Shown piece after piece: positions 1 to 9,956 of a DNA stretch of 64,000 nucleotides. Every line of letters begins with the position of its first letter. Positions within the stretch are counted from its first letter, which is position 1. Both the position numbers and the translations under genes were made by a program. The stretch comes from Lacticaseibacillus zeae DSM 20178 = KCTC 3804 (lineage in GTDB: Bacteria > Bacillota > Bacilli > Lactobacillales > Lactobacillaceae). Where the stretch lies: assembly GCF_000260435.1 (NCBI RefSeq), contig NZ_BACQ01000022.1, positions 1 to 64,000 on the forward strand, read 5' to 3'. The notes beneath the pieces are model-generated. The model ran no database searches, was not told where the DNA came from, and saw nothing but the letters and a program-made list of their open reading frames with translations.

Positions 1-3000
1 TCAGGTTGTTGCCTTTATTATTTGACCCGATATTGCCATTCCCGACATTGTTCGAGCCGACATTATCACTTCCTTGATTGTTGTTGCCTTGGTTGCTGTT
101 ACCGTTGTTGTTAGAACCAATGTTACCGTTACCGGTATTGTTGTTGCCGTGATTGTTATTACCAGTATTATTGGATCCCACATTACTATTGCCAATGTTT
201 TGGTCACCAAAATTGTTGGAACCAGCATTGCTGTTGCCAGTATTGCTATCGCCGATATTATTGTTACCGGAGTTGTTCGAACCTACGTTACCATTACCAG
301 TATTGTTGTCGCCCGAGTTGTTTAAACCGGTATTGCTGTTACCGCTGTTATCATCACCAGAGTTGTTTGAACCTGAGTTACTGTTTCCGGTGTTGTTATC
401 GCCGGTATTGTTGTCCCCCGTGTTGTTAGAGCCAGTATTACCGTTACCGGTGTTGTTGTTACCAGAATTATTCGAGCCCGCATTACCGTTGCCAGTATTG
501 TTGTCGCCAGAATTATTTGAGCCGGTATTGCTATTACCGCTGTTATCATCACCAGAGTTGTTTGAGCCCGTGTTACCGTTGCCGATATTGTTGTCGCCAA
601 AGTTGTTGGAGCCCAAATTACTATTTCCAGTGTTGTTGTTACCCGAGTTTTTCGAACCTGCGTTACTGTTACCGGTGTTATTATCGCCAGCGTTGTTAGA
701 ACCCGTGTTACTGTTGCCGGTATTGTCGTCACCGGAATTGTTCGAGCCCATATTATTATTACCAGTGTTCTCATCGCCGGAGTTGTTTGAACCCGAGTTA
801 TTGTTCCCAGTGTTGTTGTCGCCAGAATTATTCGAGCCGGTATTACCGTTACCGGTATTGTTGTCACCAGCGTTGTTGAAACCGGCATTGCTGTTGCCGG
901 TATTTTTGTCGCCCGAGTTGTTGTTACCTGAGTTATTGTTGCCGGTATTGTTGTCGCCAGTGTTGTTCGAGCCTACGTTGCCGTTGCCAGTGTTGTTGTC
1001 GCCTGAGTTATTTGAACCGACATTGCTGTTGCCGCTGTTGTTGTCGCCGATGTTGTTCGAGCCGGCATTATTGTTACCAGTGTTGCCGTCGCCAAAATTG
1101 CTGGAACCCGAGTTGTTATTACCGGTGTTTTGATCACCTGAGTTGCTTGAACCTTTATTACCGTTTCCGTTGTTGTTGTCACCAATATTGTTCGAACCCG
1201 AGTTATCGTTTCCAGTGTTGCCATCACCGGAATTATTCAGGCCCGAATTGTTGTTGCCGGTGTTATTGTCGCCAGAATTGTTCGAGCCAGTGTTGCTGTT
1301 ACCAGTATTCCTGTCCCCGGAGTTGTTTGAACCCGAATTGCTATTTCCAGTGTTGTTGTCGCCAGTATTGTTGTTACCGGAATTGTTAGAACCAGCGTTG
1401 TTGTTGCCAGTGTTGTTTGAACCAGCGTTACTGTTGCCGGTGTTGCTGTCTCCAGTATTATTCGAGCCCTTATTGCCGTTACCAGTGTTGCTGTCACCGG
1501 TGTTGCTATCACCAGTATTGTTCGAACCCTGATTACCATTACCACTGTTGCCGTCCCCGGTATTATTGTTCCCCGAGTTGTTCGAACCAGCGTTGTTGTT
1601 GCCGCTGTTGCTGTTACCAGAATTATTCGAGCCCGTATTACCATTACCAGTGTTGTCGTCCCCGGTATTGTTTGAACCCGAGTTACTGTTACCGGTATTG
1701 TTGTCACCGGTATTGTTTGAACCCGAGTTACTGTTACCGGTATTGTTGTCACCAGAATTATTCGAACCTGTATTGCTATTCCCGGTGTTGCCGTCACCAG
1801 TGTTATTGTCCCCGGTATTGTTTGAGCCCGAATTGCTGTTACCGGTGTTGTTGTCGCCAGTATTATTCGAGCCAGCGTTACTGTTACCGGTGTTATTGTC
1901 ACCGGTATTGTTTGAGCCCGAATTACTATTTCCAGTATTGTTGTTGCCCGAGTTACTGTTGCCAGTGTTATTGTCACCGGTATTGTTCGAACCCGAATTA
2001 CTGTTACCGGTGTTGTTGTCGCCAGAATTATTCGAGCCCTTATTACCGTTACCAGTGTTGTCATCACCGGTATTGTTGTTACCCGAGTTACTGTTGCCGG
2101 TGTTATTGTCACCAGTGTTGTTCGAGCCCGAATTGCTGTTGCCACTGTTGTTGTCGCCAGAATTATTCGAGCCCTTATTACCGTTACCAGTGTTGTCATT
2201 ACCGGTATTGTTGTTACCCGAGTTACTGTTGCCACTGTTATTGTCACCAGTATTGTTCGAGCCCGAATTACTATTACCAGTGTTGCCGTCGCCAGTGTTG
2301 TTCGAGCCCTTATTTCCATTACCAGTGTTGTCGTCCCCGGTATTGTTGTTACCTGAGTTGTTGGAACCAGCATTGCTGTTGCCAGTGTTATCGTCACCGG
2401 TATTGTTGTTGCCCGAGTTGTTGGAACCAGTGTTGTCGTTGCCGGTATTGTTGTCTCCAGTATTGTTCGAGCCCTTATTTCCATTACCAGTATTGTCATC
2501 CCCGGTATTGTTGTTACCCGAGTTGCTGTTGCCGGTGTTGTTGTCACCAGTATTATTCGAGCCTGTATTGCTATTACCGGTGTTCTTGTCGCCGTTGTTG
2601 TTCGAACCGGCATTGCTATTTCCGGTGTTGTCGTCACCGGTATTGTTGTTGCCCGAGTTGCTTGAGCCTGTATTACTGTCACCGGTGTTTCGATCACCTG
2701 AGTTGTTCGAACCCGAGTTATTGTTGCCAGTGTTGTTGTCACCAGTATTGTTTGAGCCCGAATTGCTGTTACCGGTGTTGTTGTCGCCAGTATTGTTCGA
2801 GCCAGTGTTACTGTTACCGGTATTCTTGTCGCCGATATTGTTTGAACCCGAGTTACTGTTACCGGTGTTGCTGTCGCCAGTATTATTCGAACCCTTATTA
2901 CCGTTACCAGTGTTGTCGTCTCCGGTATTGCTGTTGCCTGAGTTGTTGGAACCAGCATTACTGTTACCGGTATTCTTGTCGCCAGAGTTGTTGTTACCCG

Positions 3001-3745
3001 AGTTACTGTTGCCGGTGTTATTGTCGCCGGCATTGTTCGAGCCCGAGTTGCTGTTGCCACTGTTATTGTCACCAGTATTATTCGAGCCTTTATTACCGTT
3101 ACCGGTGTTATTGTCACCGGTATTACCCGAACCCGAATTTCCGTTTCCAGTGTTGCTATCCCCGGAGTTGTTGTTACCCGAATTGTTCGAGCCCGAATTA
3201 CTGTTTCCAGTATTGTTGTCGCCAGTATTGTTGTTTCCAGAGTTGTTGGAACCCGCGTTGTTGTCTCCGGTATTCTTGTCTCCGGAGTTGTTGTTACCCG
3301 AATTACTGTTACCGGTGTTGTTGTCGCCAGAATTATTCGATCCCTTATTACCGTTGCCAGTGTTGTTGTCTCCGGTATTGTCCGAACCCTTATTTCCATT
3401 ACCAGTGTTGTCGTCTCCGGTATTGTTGTTTCCAGAGTTGTTAGAACCTGCGTTGCTGTTGCCGGTATTCTTGTCTCCGGAATTGTTGTTACCCGAGTTA
3501 CTGTTGCCGGTGTTGTCGTCACCAGTATTGTTCAAGCCCGAATTGCTGTTGCCACTGTTGTTGTCGCCAGAATTATTCGATCCCTTATTACCGTTACCAG
3601 TGTTGTCATCACCGGTATTGTTGTTACCCGAGTTACTGTTGCCGGTGTTATTGTCACCGGTATTGTTTGAACCGGTATTACCGTTACCAGTGTTGTCGTC
3701 TCCGGAATTGTTCGAACCCGTGTTGCCGCTGCCATGATTATTCGC
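1..3745 (-). repeat. Asn/Gly pentapeptide-coding array, 15 bp period with 45 bp super-period
   Basis: On the minus strand this stretch codes about 250 tandem pentapeptides of form [T/S]-G-[S/D/N]-[N/S/G/D]-N. The usual order is a triad GSNN / GDNN / GNSN separated by T or S, giving a 45 bp super-repeat; extra units such as GDGN make some blocks 60 bp. The core (about 350-3740) is very homogeneous. From 1 to about 330 it degenerates and the separator becomes V, I, F, A, Q, H or K (for example NTGNNNHGNNN). This XNXGX pattern matches the family description of Pentapeptide_2 / MPTR repeats of mycobacterial PPE proteins. Codon usage varies between units, so the array is not a very recent duplication of one unit. 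Confidence 0.93.
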
Positions 3746-6700
3746 AGCAGTGTTCGCTGCAGCCGCTGTTTGTGCTGTACTGTTTTCCGCGGAGGCCACC
3801 GCCGCAGCACTGGCTGCTGAACTTGCTGCATTGAATGCTTCAACCGCTGCGCTACTTGCTGCAGAATTGTTTCCTTCTATGCTAGCCGAAGTTGCAACTA
3901 CCGCAGCACTTGAAGCTTGGGCAGCATAGCTTTCCGCCAGTGATGCTGCTGCGCTTGCAGATTGAGCAGCCGAACTGATAGCAGCATCATCTGGCCAACT
4001 TGCTGCAGCACTGGCTGCTTCAGCTGCGGCGATTGATGCATTTTTCGCGGCTGTTTCCGCATCAGTAGCTGATTCAGAAGCAATTTTTGCATATTCAGCC
4101 GTTGCTCTCTTGGCGTATTCCTCAGCAGTCGCTGCTGCATCGATTGCACTCTTCTTGGCAACCGCAGCATTGCTGGCAGCCAAAAGCGCTGTAGCTGCCG
4201 CAGAAGAAGCTGTCGCTGTCGAACCAGCTACTTCAGCACTTGAAGCAAGAGCCGCGGCACTTGATGCAAGGGTAGCATAGCTGTTGGCCTCAGAACTTGC
4301 TAATAGGGCAACCGCAGCAGCACTGGCTGCATAACTTGCTGCAGTGGATTGCAGACTGCTGTTTGAGGCGTATGAATTAGCAACTTCAGCATAAGACGAC
4401 GCAACATTCGCAAAGTCCGTTGCCTCTTGAGCACTTGATGAAGCTGCCGCTGCCGCACTTGAAGCAGCTGTTGCATAGATACTGTTAACCGTCAGTTTTG
4501 CCGGACCAAGCTTAATTGTCTGGGTTTTTTTATTGGAAGTATAACTAACGACCAAATAATAATAAGCACCATCAGTTAACTCAACATTATTCAGCGTCAA
4601 GCTATTGCTTGTTGCACCGGAAATGGCACTTCCTGAATTGTTGGCTGAATTAGCTTTATACCATTGATATTTAATATCGCCAGAATCCAACGTCGTCTGC
4701 GGGGTAAGCGTAACATCCGTGCCGACGTTGGCCGTTTGATCGGTAAGTCCATTGCCAATCGTGATAGTCTTAGAATCTGAATGTGTCGACCCATCACTAT
4801 TTGTAATGGTGACAGTAATTGTCGTTTTACCGGTTTTAAGAGCCGTTAAATTACCAGTACTATCAATCGTGGCAACGGACAAATCACTACTGCTCCAAGT
4901 GACAGTCCCTGTGGCGTTGTCCGGGTCCGTTGCGTACGTATACGCCCCCTTCTGACCATCAAGAACATAATCATCACCACTAACAATCGTTATCCTACTT
5001 GCATGAATGTCATTTTCATAGACATCGACTTGATTAACATTGCTGTAGCCTTTGTTATCTAAAAAGAAACCGCTGGACTGAAAGTATGCTTGAAAACGTA
5101 GAGATCCTGCGTAGTCAGTTGTTTTAAAAGTTAATGTGCTCAAAACATTATGATTAAACACGCTGTTGCTTGGAATATTCGATATATTAACATCCTTAAT
5201 ATATTGCCCAGCATCCGCCACCGGCATCCATTTTCCTTGAACTAAAACATACCACGTGACTTTCCAAGTGGGATCACCAAGCCCAAATCCTGCATAGTAG
5301 CTGGCAGTTAACGTTGTAACCGTTTGTCCACCAGTCGTCGTTGAGACATTCTGCGGTGACACACCTTTCCCTGGCGTTAAGACAATACCGAGTGGAACCC
5401 AGGCATCACTGGAAACCGCTCCTTGCGTCGACGTGGTATCAAGTGAATAGTTCTTGACCCGTTCGGCCAGTGAGGACGCTGTGGCTGCATTGCTCATCGC
5501 CATTGAGGCAAAAGTTGATGCCTGAACCGCCGCAGAACTTGCTGCGGTAGCAAAAGAGCTCGCTGCAAGCAAGTCGTTGGCCGCCACGGCGCTGGATGCT
5601 AAGTTTAACTGATTCACTGCTTGCGTCGCGGCAATTATCTCTGAGCCGCGATTGAGGTCAACTTGTTGGGCAAAACTCGAAGCGGCACTCGCATACGCAT
5701 AAGCTAGCGATGTGTTCTTAAGCGCGCTTGCGGAACTAGTAACCGCAGCGACCGAATTCGCTGTTGACTCAGCGGTTGTTGCGGCACTGGTAGCTGCGGT
5801 TATCTGGTCGCCATAAACCTTAGATCGGTTAGCGAAAATTTTTGCAATGCCTTCACTGCGGGCGCTAGTAGCTGCTGATACTTGCTGATAGGCTTGGCTC
5901 ATTGTAGTATTAGCCGTTAAAGCAGCTAAAGAAGCCTTGTTAAAATCGCTACCCGCCGATTTAGCTTTTGCAGCTTCAATTGAAGCATTTTTTGCAAATC
6001 CAACCGCCAATGAGAGTGCTTGACTGGCCTGTGAGAGATAAGTCTGCGCATTAGAAGTAAACGCAGGATCAAGGGTGGCAAATGCGTTATTAAGCTCCGC
6101 ATATTCGGAACTTGCCAAGGAGGCTGCCTGACTAGCCGCTGAAGCAGCCGCACTTGCGTTGATGGCATAGCTGGAAGTCAAGTATTCGGCAGTTTTGTCT
6201 TGTTCGGCACTTGATGAATCGGCCGCAGCTGCGAGCATCGCAGAATTAACAAATTCTTTGGTCTTGGCAGCGGCAGCATCTACCTCAACCGCCGCTGAAC
6301 TAATAGCAATAGCGCTTGAGGAAGCTAATGCAGCGTATGAAGCCGCAACAGCATATTGACCATTACTTTCGGCACCTGCAGCACTTGCGGCAGCATCACT
6401 GGCCGCTTTAGCTAGGCTGCTAGCTAAACTGGCAGCAGACTGTGCAACAGCCGCGGCTGAAGTTGCCTGACTCGCAAGAAAAGATGCTGCCTGACCATTT
6501 GTATCAGCATTTTGCTGCATGTCTGTGATGGCTTGACTGGCTGTAGTACCAGCAGCAGTTGCTAAAGAGGCGGAACTAGCAGCCTGATTACTTGCTGTCT
6601 TTGCTTGCTCAGTGTAAGAACCTTTAGGGTCACTAACGAGAATCGTGATGGTGTTAGAGGCAGCACTGAAAGTTTTCGTGAAAACCCCCCACTCGCTTCT

Positions 6701-8377
6701 TGTTCCGCTTGCGACTACTTGGAAGAAGTAAGTGCCAGCAAAGTCTGGTTTAAATGCCAGTGAAGCATCTGAATTGCTAATCTTCTGCCAATTCTTACCG
6801 TCAGTTGACTCGTACCAATTATAGGTTGGGGTACCTTGAACCTTGTTGTTCGGTCCTAAGTTGCCAATTGTTGTACTTAAATTTGCGGTACCGCCTAACG
6901 TTAATGCATTCGTCGACGTTACTAAGGATAACGTCGCTTCCGGGGTATCTGATTTTTCAGCTGACTGTGTTCCGGAAATATCCTTGTTAAACTGTGCCGC
7001 CAAACTGGCTGCCTTTTGCGCTGCAACCGCATAGGAAAGTGCTGCAGCAGCGACAGTACCGTTGACGCCGGCCAACGAGTTCGCCACTTGAACGCTAGCA
7101 GGTTGAATGGCGGCATTGCTGCTGGCCACAGCTGCTGCGCTGGAGGCTTGGTTAGCTAAGCTCGTTGACTGTCCAGCATAACTAGTTGCCTGAACTGTTT
7201 TGGCAGCAGATGCGGTTGATGAAGCAAGGCTTACTGCACTATCCGCGACACTGGCAGCAAGGCTCGCTGATGAAGTCGTTTTAGCCCGAAAATCAGCAAT
7301 CGCCAAAGAGTTGGCCACCTCAGCGCTTGAAGAAGCTGCATTGTACTGAGTAATAGCCTGCACATCAGCAGTATCTGCCTGCGTTTTAAACTGGGCTAAA
7401 ATAGCATCCCCTGCCACAACAGCATCGAAGTTGCCGCTAGCGGCTGCTGAACTTGCTGCCTGATACTGTGCGGCTGCAGATGCTGCTGCTTGCGCGGCTG
7501 TGGTTGCTGCCTGACTAGCACTAACTGCAGCTGAAGAAGCAGCAAAATAAGCCGTCTTCACATCGTTGTTACCCGCAGCATACTGGGTCGCAGTATAGGC
7601 GGACGTCACTTTTTGTGTGGCCGCACTGGCTTGTCCCCTAGCTCTGTCGGCAACTAATGCTGTCGCCGCTGCCGCACTGCTTTGCGCGGCTAAAATACTC
7701 GGCATGGCCGCTACAGCTGCATCATGCGCGGCGGTTGAAGCCAGCCCGGCGTAACTGTCAATTAACGATGCGGCACTTTTCGCATTTGTTGTGGCGGTTG
7801 ATGCTGCTGCACTGTTCTTTTGTTCAGCATACATCGATGCCAATGTTGCATAGTGATTGGCGAGCTTCTGGGCATCAAGTGCACTGTTATAAGCTTGGGT
7901 TGCCTTTGTTGCCGCGGCACTGGCATTGGTATTGCCAGCTGCTCGACTAGCATAACTGTCAGCTATAGCAGCAAAGGATGACACGGTTGCTAACTCAGCG
8001 GAAACCGATTTAACCAGTTCCGGATCAACGGTACTTGGCGCCTCACTTGAAGCCGCCACCGATGCTGCACTGGTTGGCGTAGTTGCCGTTGGTTGCGATG
8101 GCGTCGCTGCGGATGATTCAGCTGCCGAACTAGCAGTTGAACCTGTACTTTGACTGGCTGCCGATGCGGTAGCGTCCTTTGTATTTGGTGCGGCAACCTG
8201 GCTGCTGGTGGCAACACTGTCATCAGCCAATACCTGCTGCGTCTGGCTCACTTGCGCACTGCCAAGCCCCAACGCAAGAACGAACATGGAAGCAAAAACC
8301 CAATGCTTCCCATCTTTATACATCCTAAAGTTCGTTTCTTTTACATTTTTATTTCGCTTTAAATTAATGAAAGCCAT
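1..8377 (-). CDS. Giant serine-rich repeat surface glycoprotein (adhesin), 3' end beyond window
   Basis: One minus-strand frame stays open from an ATG at 8377 to the window edge, at least 2792 codons; I checked the frame at several points. SD GGGGGG lies about 6 nt upstream. Residues 1-55 form a long signal peptide with the motif YKDGKHW (KxYKxGKxW type), followed by a hydrophobic stretch ending near LADD. Ser/Ala-rich segments, probably O-glycosylated, cover about residues 60-475, 590-960 and 1300-1540. Ig-like or Big_2-like domains lie near 476-586, 966-1126 and 1126-1296; the Big_2 core reads VTWSSSDLSVATID. From about residue 1546 onward there is a pentapeptide array (separate entry). Proteins with this signal usually leave through the accessory SecA2/SecY2 system and are glycosylated first; the two glycosyltransferases lie directly upstream. 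No wall anchor is visible because the C-terminus is cut off. Ligand unknown. Function is inferred from architecture. Confidence 0.9.
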   Translation of the reverse strand, partial: MAFINLKRNKNVKETNFRMYKDGKHWVFASMFVLALGLGSAQVSQTQQVLADDSVATSSQVAAPNTKDATASAASQSTGSTASSAAESSAATPSQPTATTPTSAASVAASSEAPSTVDPELVKSVSAELATVSSFAAIADSYASRAAGNTNASAAATKATQAYNSALDAQKLANHYATLASMYAEQKNSAAASTATTNAKSAASLIDSYAGLASTAAHDAAVAAMPSILAAQSSAAAATALVADRARGQASAATQKVTSAYTATQYAAGNNDVKTAYFAASSAAVSASQAATTAAQAAASAAAQYQAASSAAASGNFDAVVAGDAILAQFKTQADTADVQAITQYNAASSSAEVANSLAIADFRAKTTSSASLAASVADSAVSLASSTASAAKTVQATSYAGQSTSLANQASSAAAVASSNAAIQPASVQVANSLAGVNGTVAAAALSYAVAAQKAASLAAQFNKDISGTQSAEKSDTPEATLSLVTSTNALTLGGTANLSTTIGNLGPNNKVQGTPTYNWYESTDGKNWQKISNSDASLAFKPDFAGTYFFQVVASGTRSEWGVFTKTFSAASNTITILVSDPKGSYTEQAKTASNQAASSASLATAAGTTASQAITDMQQNADTNGQAASFLASQATSAAAVAQSAASLASSLAKAASDAAASAAGAESNGQYAVAASYAALASSSAIAISSAAVEVDAAAAKTKEFVNSAMLAAAADSSSAEQDKTAEYLTSSYAINASAAASAASQAASLASSEYAELNNAFATLDPAFTSNAQTYLSQASQALSLAVGFAKNASIEAAKAKSAGSDFNKASLAALTANTTMSQAYQQVSAATSARSEGIAKIFANRSKVYGDQITAATSAATTAESTANSVAAVTSSASALKNTSLAYAYASAASSFAQQVDLNRGSEIIAATQAVNQLNLASSAVAANDLLAASSFATAASSAAVQASTFASMAMSNAATASSLAERVKNYSLDTTSTQGAVSSDAWVPLGIVLTPGKGVSPQNVSTTTGGQTVTTLTASYYAGFGLGDPTWKVTWYVLVQGKWMPVADAGQYIKDVNISNIPSNSVFNHNVLSTLTFKTTDYAGSLRFQAYFQSSGFFLDNKGYSNVNQVDVYENDIHASRITIVSGDDYVLDGQKGAYTYATDPDNATGTVTWSSSDLSVATIDSTGNLTALKTGKTTITVTITNSDGSTHSDSKTITIGNGLTDQTANVGTDVTLTPQTTLDSGDIKYQWYKANSANNSGSAISGATSNSLTLNNVELTDGAYYYLVVSYTSNKKTQTIKLGPAKLTVNSIYATAASSAAAAASSSAQEATDFANVASSYAEVANSYASNSSLQSTAASYAASAAAVALLASSEANSYATLASSAAALASSAEVAGSTATASSAAATALLAASNAAVAKKSAIDAAATAEEYAKRATAEYAKIASESATDAETAAKNASIAAAEAASAAASWPDDAAISSAAQSASAAASLAESYAAQASSAAVVATSASIEGNNSAASSAAVEAFNAASSAASAAAVASAENSTAQTAAAANTAANNHGSGNTGSNNSGDDNTGNGNTGSNNTGDNNTGNSNSGNNNTGDDNTGNGNKGSNNSGDNNSGNSNSGLNNTGDDNTGNSNSGNNNSGDKNTGNSNAGSNNSGNNNTGDDNTGNGNKGSDNTGDNNTGNGNKGSNNSGDNNTGNSNSGNNNSGDKNTGDNNAGSNNSGNNNTGDNNTGNSNSGSNNSGNNNSGDSNTGNGNSGSGNTGDNNTGNGNKGSNNTGDNNSGNSNSGSNNAGDNNTGNSNSGNNNSGDKNTGNSNAGSNNSGNSNTGDDNTGNGNKGSNNTGDSNTGNSNSGSNNIGDKNTGNSNTGSNNTGDNNTGNSNSGSNNTGDNNTGNNNSGSNNSGDRNTGDSNTGSSNSGNNNTGDDNTGNSNAGSNNNGDKNTGNSNTGSNNTGDNNTGNSNSGNNNTGDDNTGNGNKGSNNTGDNNTGNDNTGSNNSGNNNTGDDNTGNSNAGSNNSGNNNTGDDNTGNGNKGSNNTGDGNTGNSNSGSNNTGDNNSGNSNSGNNNTGNDNTGNGNKGSNNSGDNNSGNSNSGSNNTGDNNTGNSNSGNNNTGDDNTGNGNKGSNNSGDNNTGNSNSGSNNTGDNNTGNSNSGNNNTGNSNSGSNNTGDNNTGNSNAGSNNTGDNNTGNSNSGSNNTGDNNTGDGNTGNSNTGSNNSGDNNTGNSNSGSNNTGDNNTGNSNSGSNNTGDDNTGNGNTGSNNSGNSNSGNNNAGSNNSGNNNTGDGNSGNGNQGSNNTGDSNTGDSNTGNGNKGSNNTGDSNTGNSNAGSNNTGNNNAGSNNSGNNNTGDNNTGNSNSGSNNSGDRNTGNSNTGSNNSGDNNTGNNNSGLNNSGDGNTGNDNSGSNNIGDNNNGNGNKGSSNSGDQNTGNNNSGSSNFGDGNTGNNNAGSNNIGDNNSGNSNVGSNNSGDNNTGNGNVGSNNTGDNNTGNNNSGNNNSGDKNTGNSNAGFNNAGDNNTGNGNTGSNNSGDNNTGNNNSGSNNSGDENTGNNNMGSNNSGDDNTGNSNTGSNNAGDNNTGNSNAGSKNSGNNNTGNSNLGSNNFGDNNIGNGNTGSNNSGDDNSGNSNTGSNNSGDNNTGNGNAGSNNSGNNNTGNGNTGSNNTGDNNTGDNNTGNSNSGSNNSGDDNSGNSNTGLNNSGDNNTGNGNVGSNNSGNNNIGDSNTGNSNAGSNNFGDQNIGNSNVGSNNTGNNNHGNNNTGNGNIGSNNNGNSNQGNNNQGSDNVGSNNVGNGNIGSNNKGNNL

Positions 8378-8380
8378 GTG

Positions 8381-9946
8381 CTAATTCCCCCCTAACGCCT
8401 TGGATGCCAGCGATGCCGAGAGATCAGAACTCGCAGTTTCCTGGATGTCTTTCATCGCCTTTTTCCAAGCCGTTTCGGCATTTGCCTGCGAGAAATCTCC
8501 TCGTTTTTCCAATGCGGCAGTGTGCATTTGTTCCCATAGTTTCCGATCCGACAAAATCTTTGTCACTTTTGCTGCCATATCCGTTATGGCGCCGTTTTTT
8601 GCAAGATAGCCATTGACGCCATCCGCAACCAACGCTCTTGCACCATAAGGAGTATCGTAAGCAACAATTGGAACACCATAACTCATTGCCTCTAGTAAGT
8701 TCATCCCAAAGCCCCCATTTCGGGAAGTCTGCAAGATGACGCTTCCTTTTTCATAGACGTTTGCTAACTGATCGCCAGTGATATAATCAGCAAAAGCCAC
8801 CTGCTCGCGTACGCCTTCTTTTTTTGCTAAGTCCTTGAGCTTCTCGAGATAGTCTTGATCAACCGCATAACCCCGAAACTCAAGCTTGGCATCGGGAAAC
8901 GTTTCGCGAACTTTGGCTAAAACGCGGATTGCCTGATCAGGACGTTTTTCTGGCGAAAGTCGCCCTACAAACAAAATCAGATGCGGATCGCGTTTTGCTT
9001 CGTTGATTGGTTTCGGGCCGCGCGGAACATAGGTATCTGGCGCAACGATCACTGGCAGATCCGGCAAACGTGCGCGCAAATCTTTTTGTTCCGCCACAGT
9101 GGCAACGATGAGCCCGTCAAAATCTGCGCGGTGCTCTTCAAGTAACGGTTGATAAGCCGGCAGCCAGTCAGCACGCTTGCCCGACCGCCGCAACGGCACG
9201 TCATGCAGGTATGCCCACTTGCTACCAGCTTGTTGGACACTTGCCACGACATAGTCCAAATCGCGCCGATCAGAAATCAACAGGCTATGCGGATGCGCAG
9301 CCGTCAGTTCATTCAGTAAAAATAAAAACAGCTGGTCTTCGAGATTAAACCGAAAGTTACGCCCTTTATAATCCAAAAGCTTCCACATTGTCGGCTGAAC
9401 GTTGCCCTCAATATTCATATGTGTTACTTCGAGAACCGTTTTGCCTGCCAAATTTAAAAATTTTTGGACGGCAAGCTGCCCATCCGGATGAAAATAGTCG
9501 ACTGACGACTTGAAGCCGCGCCAATCAAAGTTTTCTCTAACCGTTGGATTATTAAAACGATCCAAATACGTGATGCTATGAACCAAGCCGACAGTCCCTG
9601 GCATGACCTGAATCTTGGCAATTTCTCGACCAGCCTCGTTAATCATTGTTTTGTTAGGGCCATGTGCAATCAAATGATATTCATCCAGAGGAATCTGCGA
9701 CAGGAGGCGTAGATTTTGTTCGCGCCGCGGCACATCCATTGTTCCTTGGAAGAAATCGTACATATTGAGCACATCTTCTGCTTGCAGCCCTAAATCAAGG
9801 CGATTATGGGCTAACAACGGATTGTAGTTGCGTGTCACATACTGCGCACGAAGACCCATATCTTTAAAAAGGTGAACCCGTTGCGCTTGGGAAAACTCGG
9901 TACCGGAATTCATGATGAAAAGATCGTTGCCGATAAAATAATTCAT
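8381..9946 (-). CDS. Glycosyltransferase, GT4-type (second of a pair), likely protein O-glycosylation
   Basis: 521 residues from the ATG at 9946, preceded by AGGAAAAAGG; the frame extends further upstream into the preceding gene but that extension has no SD. A Rossmann-like C-terminal half carries FVGRLSPEKRPDQAI and the retaining-GT signature EAMSYGVPIVAYDTPYG (E-x7-E type), typical of GT4. The N-terminal half starts NYFIGNDLFIMNSG and is paralogous to the same part of the upstream gene. Such adjacent pairs in lactobacilli are often labelled poly(glycerol-phosphate) glucosyltransferase (TagE-like). In L. plantarum a comparable pair (GtfA/GtfB, former TagE5/TagE6) glycosylates proteins. With the serine-rich protein starting 3 bp after this stop, a role in glycosylating that protein before export is the best inference; sugar donor unknown. 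Confidence 0.82.
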   Translation of the reverse strand: MNYFIGNDLFIMNSGTEFSQAQRVHLFKDMGLRAQYVTRNYNPLLAHNRLDLGLQAEDVLNMYDFFQGTMDVPRREQNLRLLSQIPLDEYHLIAHGPNKTMINEAGREIAKIQVMPGTVGLVHSITYLDRFNNPTVRENFDWRGFKSSVDYFHPDGQLAVQKFLNLAGKTVLEVTHMNIEGNVQPTMWKLLDYKGRNFRFNLEDQLFLFLLNELTAAHPHSLLISDRRDLDYVVASVQQAGSKWAYLHDVPLRRSGKRADWLPAYQPLLEEHRADFDGLIVATVAEQKDLRARLPDLPVIVAPDTYVPRGPKPINEAKRDPHLILFVGRLSPEKRPDQAIRVLAKVRETFPDAKLEFRGYAVDQDYLEKLKDLAKKEGVREQVAFADYITGDQLANVYEKGSVILQTSRNGGFGMNLLEAMSYGVPIVAYDTPYGARALVADGVNGYLAKNGAITDMAAKVTKILSDRKLWEQMHTAALEKRGDFSQANAETAWKKAMKDIQETASSDLSASLASKALGGN

Positions 9947-9956
9947 GCCTTTTTCC

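Noticed and set aside
153-3737. Long plus-strand and other-frame proteins of Leu/Pro/Val or Cys/Tyr/Ser repeats opposite the adhesin
   Set aside because: They are shadows of the pentapeptide repeats. No SD or domain, and the minus-strand frame is continuous with the signal peptide and Ig-like domains.
1-3745. CRISPR-like periodic array
   Set aside because: Period 15/45 bp without unique spacers and with codon-level variation; it is protein-coding repeat DNA.
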